Below, in pieces: positions 55,426 to 64,000 of a stretch of DNA of 64,000 bases. The stretch covers positions 30,766,233 through 30,830,232 of the forward strand of contig JARWIR010000002.1 of the NCBI GenBank assembly GCA_029959085.1, read 5' to 3'. The stretch's first letter is position 1. Each line of letters begins with the position of its first letter. The stretch comes from Nemophila menziesii. Taxonomy: Eukaryota; Streptophyta; Magnoliopsida; Boraginales; Hydrophyllaceae. A program made the position numbers and the translations under genes. The notes under the pieces were generated by a model. It saw only the letters and a program-made list of their open reading frames with translations, was not told where the DNA came from and ran no database searches.

Positions 55426-56955
55426 TGATGTCTCCCTGTTTGTGATAGATAAATCCCCTTAGGAGACATCATTTAAGGTTTACTTTGACCTTAATTAACT
55501 GATTAAGAGTTGTATTACGAAATAATGCACTTTCTTCATTCATTCTAGTAATTGTTGCATTTTCAGAGCTTTTGTGAGGTAATTTGTTTGTTTAGTGTGA
55601 AGTTATTAGATGATTGGGTGCTAGGAGGCACCAATATGAATAGAATAAGTGAATATTCAAGTCCAAAACCAAGAAAAGGCGTTAAAGAAGCAAAAGAATG
55701 TAATCTAGCAGAGGTGGAAAGGTTGTAGAAACTGAAAAACCGTCACTTATCTCTCTTTCTGAGCTATATCGGTTGAGATTCAGACTTAGTGGTTCAAATT
55801 TAAATGATAGGCCTTGAAGTCAGTGAAATTTGAGAAGTAGAATCAGTGGATTTGGACTTACAATGCAAAAGTTATTGCCTATCTACTGAAGTGGTGCAAT
55901 GCAGTTCTGAATTATTTAAAACAGGTTTGGCCTTTTGGACTCTCCAGGAGGGCCCATATAACCAAAAAATGACCTAAACCTCTATAAATACCTTTTAGTA
56001 GCTGAGAAACACACACACAATTCATATTATAAAGAAGCTAATATGCCTAGAAGGTAAGGATGAGAAAGAGAAAGGTCTTGCAACAACAACTCCACAATTC
56101 TTAATCATCCAAAGCCATTTCATCGTTTATCTTAGAGTTATTTATTTCTGTTTTTAAGTTTAATTATGAATTCAAGTTTTAGTAATTTCTTTGTAGTATT
56201 TTTATATGAGCTAAACTATTTTGTGATTGAGAATTGCATAGTGTATGAACCTAAGTTAAGTAATTGATGTTTCCATTTTTTGGGGTATTTTCAGTATTTA
56301 AATACAGAGTCTCAAATTCTCGTTGTTTATATCTTTATTTTAAAAATTATATAAATTTAAAAAAATATTTAAACAAATATTAAAACCGCCTAGCAAGAAA
56401 ACGCCTAGGCTCCGCCTAGGCGCCCGCCTAGTACCCTGGGCGCTCGAAGGTGGTCGACCGCCCGCCTAGCGCCTAGCGCCTTTTAGAACACTGTGTATGC
56501 CTGTAAAATATTCATGCCCTAATCAAGTATAGGATAGTTATAGTAATTAGATTGTCGCTGGGAGGGGGATTTAATTGTTGACCTAGGATATAAGCGCTTG
56601 TTATCAGTCAATGAGCCGGGAGGCCTTGACTAACCAAGTAGTCAAAAGGGTAAAAACAAGTTCGTCTAAGATTAACTAGGGTCACCCGGGAGCGGTCACT
56701 AGAGGTGGAGGATTGCAACCTATTCACCCGGGAGGGGTTAGGAAGATACTAGAATCCCGATTAGTGTATAATGACCAATTTGCCCTTATGTCTAGAAACA
56801 TCTAGTTAAGAACTAAGGGGATTACCAGCAAGGATCAAACACTACTCACCCTTCTCTTACCCATTCATATTACTTTTCAAAAAATCCCGTACAGATACGG
56901 GAGATTAAAAGTCCTATTATTTTACGCATTATTTATCACACTCATAGGACCGACA
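55426..56955 (+). repeat. El-11 5' LTR, subfamily F3
   Basis: Starts TGATGTCTCC with a near-perfect terminal inverted repeat (55426-55471), TATA box TATAAATA at 55983-55990, and ends CATAGGACCGACA at 56955. The spacer and the middle differ from F1 and F2. Preceded by ATAAT (55421-55425), the presumed target-duplication copy. A GC-rich insertion lies within it near 56290-56490. Confidence 0.82.
56290..56490. repeat. AT-rich then GCCTAG-rich insertion in the El-11 LTR
   Basis: Breaks the LTR's usual sequence. The first 90 bases are very AT-rich. The next 100 (56388-56482) carry six GCCTAG hexamers plus GGCGC and GGCGCC units (for example GCCTAGGCGCCCGCCTAG), ending TTTTAGAACACTG. It resembles a short CGCCTAGGCG-type dispersed repeat known from many plant genomes; class unknown. 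Boundaries and target duplication could not be set. Confidence 0.5.
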
Positions 56956-56961
56956 AAGTTT

Positions 56962-56979
56962 TGGCGCCGCTGCCGGGGA
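56962..56979 (+). other. El-11 primer-binding site (tRNA-Asp)
   Basis: Perfect TGGCGCCGCTGCCGGGGA on the plus strand. Bases 56980-57083 are an AT-rich leader. Confidence 0.9.
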
Positions 56980-57083
56980 CTACAATAGTTATTCCTATGT
57001 GTTTCAGTTTATTGTTATTTAGTTGATTGTTCTATTTTACACGTGTTTCTATTTTTATCTTTCTACAGCTAATAGGTTTGTGT

Positions 57084-57461
57084 ATGCTCTCGGATCTTGA
57101 AAAGCTATTTCGAGCTCAAAAGCGAAGAGAAATGGAGGAAAAGAAAGCACGAGAAAGATGGCAGCCTTGAATGAAAATGTTCAGGTTGAAGTAGATGAAG
57201 CTGGGAACCCCGTGGTTCCACCAAATGTGGCTGTTCCACCAGGAAATGAGGATAATAATTGAGTTCAAGAACCATTTGGAGGACAACCACCATATAAAAA
57301 TAATCAAGGTGCGCAAGTACCACTTGGAGCTATACCTTGGCTCATCCGGCCTAACGAGAATAGGCAATTCTGTTTGCCACCAATGGAGCTTTGCCACCTA
57401 TGATTCAAACTGTTAGATTCAAGCCGGATGTAGGAATAATTAATCAGTTTATCATTGTAGG
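57084..57461 (+). pseudogene. gag: El-11 gag N-terminus, interrupted by a solo LTR
   Basis: ATG 57084: LSDLEKLFRAQKRREMEEKKARERW, then a frameshift; the remaining sequence encodes LPPMIQTVRFKPDVGIINQF in another frame up to the solo LTR El-12. Gag resumes at 58994. Confidence 0.78.
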
Positions 57462-58993
57462 TGATGTCTCCCTATTTGTCATGAATTAATCCTAGTTGGA
57501 GATATCCTTTTAGGTGTATTTATTAGAGTACACTTTCCTATTTTGTGTCTTAACTTAATTATTTATTATTTTTAGAGCATATTGGGTTTAATTATTTATT
57601 TAGTGTGAAGCTTTAAAGATATATGGTAATTAATTAGAGTCCAAGTTAATTCTAAGAGCCAAAGGAAAGAGGATAAATATGGAAATTGGAGATAAAGATA
57701 AGAATCATGAAAAAGGAAAAGATAAAGTTGCCATATAAATCTGAATTCCAGCAGCTACGACCAAAAAAGGGCTTATATCTCAAGATTGGCCAGGAATTTG
57801 GAAGAATGGTCTTCATAAAAGTTAATGAGCTTTCCGAGACGATGAATTTAGACTACTCAAACGCGTCAAATGGATAAGTATTGAATCGGTTACGGCCAAA
57901 ACAAAACAGCATCAAAATCTTACCTTTTCTAGATTCTAGGGTTACGAATTTGAGTTGGGCTTGGAGTCCAATACCTACCTTATACTCCAAGAAACGAATT
58001 AGGTCTTCCTATACCCTATAAATACAACCTCTTATCATTAGAAAATCATCTTTGGCTAGTCCTTAAGCCAGGAAGAAGCTTACAACACAAGAAGAGAAGT
58101 CTGGAAGGAGTTGAACACTATATCATGTCTTCTTCAACCTTTAAATTTGTAATTCTTCTTCTTTCTATAGTATGAAATAAATAATTTTTGCTTGAGATTT
58201 AGCATATATGTATGAACCCTAGTTTTTCTATCTGATTTGGGATACATCGTATGTAATTTGAATTCATGGTTTATTCTCTGTTTATGTGTTTTGATTTATT
58301 GTCTGTTTTCCTTGCGGTGTACAACGTATAGGATTACCATAATAATAGTTAGATGGTCACCCGGAAGGGGTGTCTAATTATTGAAACACCACATAACATC
58401 TAGAACAAGTCTTAAACCTGACAAATCAGCCTAACTAGATAATCATTAGGGTATGTTTTCACCACTATCACCATGTTTGGAATTAAATTGCTTAGGGCCT
58501 TGGTGGCGCTTGATAACCCTAAGTTTAGGTTGCCTCGTGGTTGTGTTATAGCCCCCTTAGTCACTCTCAAGGTCTAAGGTATGGGAATTTAGAGTCCTGG
58601 TTATTGCATATCACATGATTTACCCTTTCACGATAGAATAAACAAAACTAGTGGGGATTACTTGCTAATTTCTCAAGCTAAACTATCATACTATTTGTTT
58701 TTCTCTTTTATTTACTTTTCTGTCTTTTAATTTAGTAGTTTAATTATTTATCTCTCAAAACAAAAATCTCTTTTTTTTTTTAAATTTCCTTGCGCATTAA
58801 TCTGATCTAGCTTTCATATCTGCACTTGATAATTTGCATAAGTTCTCTCTAACTTTCATAGTCTCTAAGGAACGAATCTTATATATCATCTAAAACTTGC
58901 ATACGTCCTGTATACTTGCAGAACCGTGCTCAGCCTAGGGTGTTTATTTGCACTTATTTTATTCATTATTTTATCACACCTTAGGTGATACCA
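57462..58993 (+). repeat. El-12, solo LTR of subfamily F1 (1532 bp)
   Basis: A complete LTR from TGATGTCTCC to GGTGATACCA with no internal region on either side and a perfect GTAGG duplication at 57457-57461 and 58994-58998. The TATA box is at 58017-58024. Both flanks are El-11 gag, so this is a solo LTR left by recombination between the two LTRs of an inserted element. Confidence 0.92.
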
Positions 58994-60337
58994 GTAGGCC
59001 AATACGGTGGGACCGCTTGCGAAGATCCTAATTGAGCTATGTATAAATTCATGCGGATTTGTGATGCATATATCATTCCAGAAGTTATTCAGGCACAAAT
59101 GTACTTTGCTATGTACCCATTTTTCCTCACCGGAGAAGCTAGTGTGTGGTATTATCAACAATAACACAAAGAAATCACTACTGGGATCAATTACAAACTA
59201 TATTTTTCGATAGATATTATCCTCAGAGTGTCAGATTGAGTACAACTTGATTTATCAAGTTTTCAACAAGAACGTGGAGAAGCTGTAGGGGTCACTTAGG
59301 CTCGTTTTCAATCATTATTACGGAAGTGTCCACTACACGGGTATTCACTAGAATTACAGCTAGGAATTTTCTATCGCAGTTTAGGTGAAGCTTTCAAGGA
59401 GAAGGTCGATACAATGTGTCAAGGTGGTTTTGTGATGGTAACGATGAATCAAGCATTAGAAATTATGGATCGAATCGTAAAGAATGAAATGCGTCGCAAC
59501 CATCAAGATCACCAATTCTATTCTCTGAAAATGGTACCTTGAATGTAGACGCCAAAACCGCTTTAAATGCAAAGATTGTCGCTCTAGAGAACAAGATTAA
59601 ACAGTTAGCTATGTCCAACAATCAAGCAAGTGTCAATACGATACACGAACCTGAAGGTTGTCCCAGCTGTGGGGCGATAGATAATATTTTGGAGGAGTGT
59701 CCTAACAATCCAGAATCTGTATGCTTAATCAACAATCTAGGTAACCACTATTCGAGTGGTCAATGGTATGGTAATCAGAACAAAAGTCATCCGAGCATGC
59801 AATGATCCAATCCACAGGTGGCTGCTAATCCAGAAAGTTATCAATCAAGACCCCAAGAAAACAATTACCAACCAAGACCTCAAAATCACTATCAAGGAGT
59901 TCAAGCTCCTCAAAAGTCTAGATATGATGCTTATGCAGATTCTCTTTCCCAGAATGCACTCCCTTCCCATCCACAAGAAGCTGGGATTACTACAAAAGAC
60001 TTAGCAAATACTACAAAGGACTTAGCAAATTACTTTGAACCAGTTCATGTCACTATCCGTGGATAAGACAACAAGGATAGAAGAGACGTTGAATTCACAT
60101 ACAACCTCATTAAAAATTCTAGAGAATCAGATGTCTCAAATAGCCAACGTTCTAAATGTTCGAGGTTCGGTTCAACTCCCAAGCAATACTGAAAGTCCAA
60201 GGAGTAATAAATCATGTAAGGAAATTGCTCTCAGAAGTGGGAAGAATCTACTACCACCTTTGTTTCCCACCATGAAAGAAAAAGAGACAACTATCAAGCG
60301 AAAAAAGGTACCAGATGTGGTTGAAAAGGAAACATAG
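58994..60337 (+). pseudogene. gag: El-11 gag, capsid end to C-terminus
   Basis: Continues the gag: MYKFMRICDAYIIPEVIQAQMYFAM, with stops and frameshifts through 59540. A frame at 59539-59805 follows with a coil and a zinc knuckle CPSCGAIDNILEEC (His replaced by Asn). Frames at 59818-60066 (SYQSRPQENNYQPRPQNHY) and 60035-60337 (LKILENQMSQIANVLNVR, EIALRSGKNLLPP) complete the C-terminus. The protein type is closest to El-7 in its rear part. Confidence 0.82.
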
Positions 60338-60370
60338 GTTGAGAAAAAGAAAGAGCCACATGATTCACTT

Positions 60371-61180
60371 GTGGAAGATGTCATTGTTGAGGAAGTGATC
60401 GAAGAAGTAGTTACCGAAGCAGCAAGGGAGCCTATAAAGGAACAAAAGAAAAAAGCTTTGGTGGAGAATGAAAAATGCCCTCATCCTCCCTTTCCATCTC
60501 GAGTGCAAAAGAAAAATTATGATAAAGACTATAAGAAATTTGTTGATATGGTAAGGAAGCCTGAAATTAACTTACCATTTGTAGAAGAAATCAAAAGAAT
60601 GTCTAAATACTTAAAGTTCATGAAAGATGTGCTCTCCAACAAACGTAAGTACTTACATGGGGAGATGGTTGGTTTACCAGAGGAATGCAGTGTGATATGT
60701 CAAAGCATATTCCCTCCGAAGTTGAAGGACCTCGGGAGATTTAGCATTCCTATATCTATTGGCGGAGAGCGGACCGGGAGAGCTTTGTGTGATTTGAATG
60801 CGTATATTAACCTAATGCCAAAGTCACTCTTTGAGAAGTTGAACATTGGGAGAGCGAGGTCTACTATTGTGACCTTGCAAATGGCAGATATGTCTATCTC
60901 CCAACCTGAGGGGAAGATCGAAGATGTAATTGTCAAGGCAGGTAATTTTATTTTTCTGTATGATTTCATTATTCTTGAGTACGACGCGTAAAGAATGCTC
61001 CCATCATATTGGGGCGTCCATTCTTAGCCACAGAGCGTACTTTGATTGATGTAGAGAATGGTGAACTAATCATACGAGTACAAGACGAGGAGATCAAATT
61101 CAATGTGTTCAAAGCGATGAAATTCCCCGATTATGGGGATGAATGTTTCCGCGTGGATGTCCTCGATCACATCACGTAAG
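60371..61180 (+). pseudogene. pol: El-11 aspartic protease (mutated active site)
   Basis: The open frame at 60371-60991 (206 codons) has an acidic start, HPPFPSRVQKKNYDKDYKKF, a helix-forming EEIKRMSKYLKFMKDVLSNK and then the retropepsin (LKDLGRFSIPISIGG). The active-site segment reads CDLNAYINLMP; the Gly after Asp-Leu, needed for the D-S/T/L-G turn, is Asn. A frameshift near 60990 precedes remnants of the second motif (GRPFLAT region, 61015-61030). In the same relative position El-7 has an apparently intact protease. Confidence 0.82.
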
Positions 61181-61199
61181 AGGTACATAATGAAACATG

Positions 61200-62831
61200 T
61201 TATGATGATATTTTGCAGGCCGATTTAGCACTCGACCTACCTGAGCTACATGAGGATCTAGTTGAAGTAATAGCAGCCCTCAGTTCTGGAGAAATACGTT
61301 CTGAAAGTAGAGGTTATGAACAAGTCTGAGGTCCGGGGGATATTGAACCAATGAAGAAACCATCTCTTGAGGTTCCCCTGGAACTTGAATAGAAACCTCT
61401 TCCATCTCACTTGGAGTATGCTTATTTGGGTCTTAATAATACATTACATGTTATTGTTTTTTTTTTGCTAACATGATAGGTCCTCAAGAAGACAAGCTAC
61501 TGAGAGTTCTTCGTGCTAACAAAGAGAAGATTGGGTGGACTATTGCTGACATCAAAGATATTAGTCCAACCATTTTCCAACACAAAATCATCCTTGAAGA
61601 AGAGAAAGAAAGGTCTATTGAGGGGCAAAGGAGACTTATGTCGGTGATGAAAGAAGTGGTACAAAAGTAGGTGATCAAACTATTAGATGCGGGCATCATC
61701 TTCTCGATCTCAGAGAGGGAATGGGTGAGTCCCGTTCAATGTGTTCCAAAAAGGAGGAATCACCACCGTCCTCAACGCAGATAACGAAGCTATACCATTG
61801 AGAACAGCTGTGGGTGGAGTTTTTGCATGGATTACCGCAAGCTAAACAAGGCAACAAAGAAGTATCACTTTCCTTTACTGTTCATTGATCAGATGTTAGA
61901 CAAGCTTGTAGGAAGAGAGTATCATTTCTTCCTTGACGGATATTTAGGATACAATCAGATTTGTGTTGATCCACTCGATCAGCACAAGACTAAATTTACA
62001 TGCCCATTTGGTACATTTGCTTTCAATAGAATGCCATTCGGGTTGTGTAATGCGCCAACTACATTTCAGCTATGTATGACGGCGATCTTTCTTGATATGA
62101 TAGATAAATTCTTTGAGGTGTTCATGGACGATTTTTCTGTATTCGGTGATAGTTTTGATGAATGTATTGACAACCTCGAGAAGGTTCTTAAATGGTGTAA
62201 AGAAACGAATTTGGTTTTGAACTAGGAGATGTGTCATTTCATGGTTCGAGAGGGTATTGTTCTAGGGCACAAGATTTTGAGTGCAGGTTTGGAGGTTGAT
62301 TGCGCGAATATTGAAGTTATTAAAACTATACCACCTCCAATTTCCGTTAAGGGTGTTAGGAGTTTCTTAGGACATGTTGGGTTCTACTGCTGTTTCATTA
62401 AATATTTTTTGAAGATAGCCAAGCCGTTGTGTAATTTACTTGAGAAGGACACTACCTTTTGTTTCGATGATGCCTGTATGACTGCATTTTCGGAGATTAA
62501 AGAGAAACTTATTTCAACTCCTATTGTGTTACCTCCTGATTGGGATCTTCCATTTAAGGTAACGTGTTATGCGAGTGATCTAGCTATGGGAGCCGTGTTG
62601 GGACAACGCAAGGACAAGACATTCCATGCGATATACTATGTGATTAAGACTTTATTAGGTGCTCAACTAAACTATGCAGTTACAGACAAGGAGTTATTGA
62701 CCGTGGTGTATGCGCATGATAAGTTTTGTTCCTATGTGTTTGGGGCGAGAGTGGTAGTTTACACAGATCATTCATCTATTAAGTACCTCATGGATAAAAA
62801 GGACGCAAAGCTGCGTCTATTAGGTGGGTAA
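61200..62831 (+). pseudogene. pol: El-11 reverse transcriptase and RNase H (few stops)
   Basis: The only RT of the clade in the window. Entry segment KPLPSHLEYAYLGLNNTLHVIV (61390-61460), then GPQEDKLLRVLRANKEKIGWTIADI and a TAG after VVQK (61668). The RT frame at 61827-62225 has MDYRKLNKATKKYHFPLLFI, CPFGTFAFNRMPFGLCNAP and the catalytic VFMDDFSVFGDSF. A TAG at 62223-62225 replaces a Trp codon. The frame at 62229-62831 has the RT thumb (SVKGVRSFLGHVGFYCCFIK) and the RNase H: YASDLAMGAVLGQ, where the first catalytic Asp of DASD is Tyr, then TDKELLTVV and YTDHSSIKYL. Apart from these changes the frame is long and well kept. Confidence 0.9.
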
Positions 62832-63498
62832 TTTTGAATTAACAGTTCAATTTAGAGGTTCGAGACCACAAGGGAAGTAAACATCAAGTTGCAGATCATC
62901 TATCTCACCTAGAATATTCTAAAATCAACAGTGGACGAGAGTTGGTCAAGGTGGTATTTCCGAGTGAGAATTTTTTTATGGTGACTACAAATACTACTCT
63001 GTGGTGTGCAGATATATCGAATCTTATTGTTAGTGGCTCATTCCCCACAGAAAGCAACTCCCAAGAGAAGAAACGTTAGCTCACCGTGCAAAACAGTTTT
63101 TTTGGGAAGATCCATTCCTATTCAAAGTGTGTAGTGACTAGATGATTAGAAGATGTATACCGGAGAACGAATTTTGAGCTGTAGTTGCAAGTTGTTATGA
63201 TTCACCTTATGGAGGTAGTTTAAAGGGTGATCGAACAGCTGCAAAGGTACTACAATCCGGTTTTTATTGGCCATCTATTCACAAGGATTGTCATGAGTAT
63301 GTCGAGCAATGTTCAGTTGCCAATTCACCGGAAATATTTCAAAGGATATGAGATGCCGCTTAATAATGTACTTGAGGTGGAGAATTTTGATGTGTGGGGC
63401 ATTGAATTTATGGGACCTTTTGTCTCATCCCACGGTAATCAATATATTTTACTGGCAGTAGATTATGTGTCGAAATTGGTTGAAGCGGTAGCACTACT
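62832..63498 (+). pseudogene. pol: El-11 integrase, first copy, cut short
   Basis: Broken frames encode FWEDPFLFKVCSD, DSPYGG-like sequence, [29 protein letters not shown] with a frameshift in the zinc-binding segment, then in the frame at 63227-63541 [21 protein letters not shown] and [14 protein letters not shown]. The first catalytic Asp of GIDFMGPF is Glu here. It breaks off near 63498 into antisense LTR sequence. Confidence 0.8.
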
Positions 63499-63616
63499 AT
63501 CAACTAAAATAAAGATACATACTGTCAACTTACTCTCTTGAATGACTTCTAATGATGAATAATACTTAAGGACTAATTATGGGAGGCAAGAAAATGTTTA
63601 TAATAGTTAAAGGGTC
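63499..63616 (-). repeat. Antisense F1 LTR fragment between two integrase copies
   Basis: About 118 bp that matches the minus-strand reading of F1 LTRs, for example El-8 3' LTR 22723-22830: 'actaaaataaagatacat', 'acttaaggacta', 'gttaaagggt'. It is only a piece, with neither LTR end. Confidence 0.75.
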
Positions 63617-64000
63617 TTTTGGGATGATCCTTTCCTTTACAAATATGTGGTGATCAAATGGTGAGAAGATGCATACCTGAGAAAGATGTTGAGTCAGTAA
63701 TGGCAGGTTGTCATGATTCACCCTATGGAGTAATATTTCAAAGGTGACCGCACAGCTGTTAAGGTATTGCAGTTCAATTTTTATTGGCCTACTTTACATA
63801 AGGATTGTCATGAATATGTTAAGAAATGTCATAGATGCCAGTTTACTGGTAACATATCTAAGAGAGATGAAATGCCATGTAATAATGTTCTTGAAGTAGA
63901 TATATTTGATGTGTGGGGTATTGATTTCATGGGTCCTTTTGTACCATCTAATGGAAATCAATACATCCTATTAGTTGTTGATTACATGTCCAACTGGATA
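63617..64000 (+). pseudogene. pol: Second integrase copy, N-terminal part to window end
   Basis: Begins again at the same integrase point as the first copy: FWDDPFLYKYVV, then [71 protein letters not shown] and VDYMSNWI at the edge. Here the CxxC zinc-binding pair and the first catalytic Asp are kept, unlike the first copy. Two stops and a frameshift lie in the first 120 bases. It resembles the El-9 integrase closely and may belong to a different element. Confidence 0.8.

Noticed and set aside
1..64000. Host genes, tRNA genes, CRISPR arrays
   Set aside because: Every long frame fits a retroelement protein or an antisense or chance frame; no tRNA cloverleaf was recognised apart from primer-site complements, and no regularly spaced repeats were seen.

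Overview
The window is plant nuclear DNA, AT-rich and probably from a dicot, and it consists essentially of transposable elements. I found no host gene, tRNA, rRNA or CRISPR array. Almost everything derives from one clade of Ty3/gypsy LTR retrotransposons of the Athila type. The clade is recognised by a primer-binding site complementary to tRNA-Asp (TGGCGCCGCTGCCGGGGA), a gag with a CX2CX4HX4C knuckle, a retropepsin with a DLGAS-like active site, an RT with an FMDD box, and a late ORF (here 'ORF3') resembling the 'putative plant transposon protein' domain. LTRs are about 1.5 kb, begin TGATGTCTCC and end in CCA. Three LTR subfamilies are visible: F1 (end ...GGCGACACCA), F2 (end ...GGACCACCA) and F3 (end ...GGACCGACA).

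Layout, with elements numbered El-1 to El-12. Left block: El-1 (minus, 5' half, 1-4828) sits in the gag of El-2 (minus, 5' end, 4829-8222), which sits in El-3 (plus, 3' part, 8223 to about 15487). El-3 also carries a 5'-truncated LINE (11934-12721), a Tourist-like MITE (12933-13161) and a SINE (15317-15459). It runs into the 3' end of El-4 (plus, to 17744), which lies in the 5' LTR of El-5 (17788-19820). Middle and right: El-6 (plus, 19821-20724 and 53985-55425) lies in El-5. El-7 (plus, complete; 20725-21877, 35790-41071, 52170-53984) lies in the LTR of El-6. El-8 (minus, complete, 21878-35789) lies in the LTR of El-7. El-8 is split by an unrelated TG...CA insertion with a CTCAG duplication (28234-32459) that itself holds an L1-type LINE. 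El-9 (minus, complete, 41072-52169, ATGAT duplication) lies in the 3' region of El-7 and contains El-10 (minus, partial). El-11 (plus, 55426 to the window end) lies in the gag of El-6 and contains a solo LTR, El-12 (57462-58993, GTAGG duplication). The deepest chain is six levels: El-5 > El-6 > El-7 > El-8 > solo-LTR-like insert > LINE.

How the parts relate: only El-9/El-10 and El-11 show polymerase or integrase sequence. The four F1 elements whose internal region can be read (El-1, El-3, El-7, El-8) have no RT, RNase H or integrase core. Their protease runs directly into a short tail with an SWMGPF motif that resembles the GPY/F end of integrase. They look like non-autonomous relatives that would depend on enzymes from pol-bearing elements. 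All internal regions then share one order: a conserved linker, a CpG-rich zone full of CCGG-type palindromes, a TATA-like box with a C/A-rich leader, ORF3, a long conserved 3' region, and the polypurine tract. Nearly every ORF carries stops or frameshifts, so present activity is unlikely. The best preserved reading frame is the 411-codon gag-protease frame of El-7.
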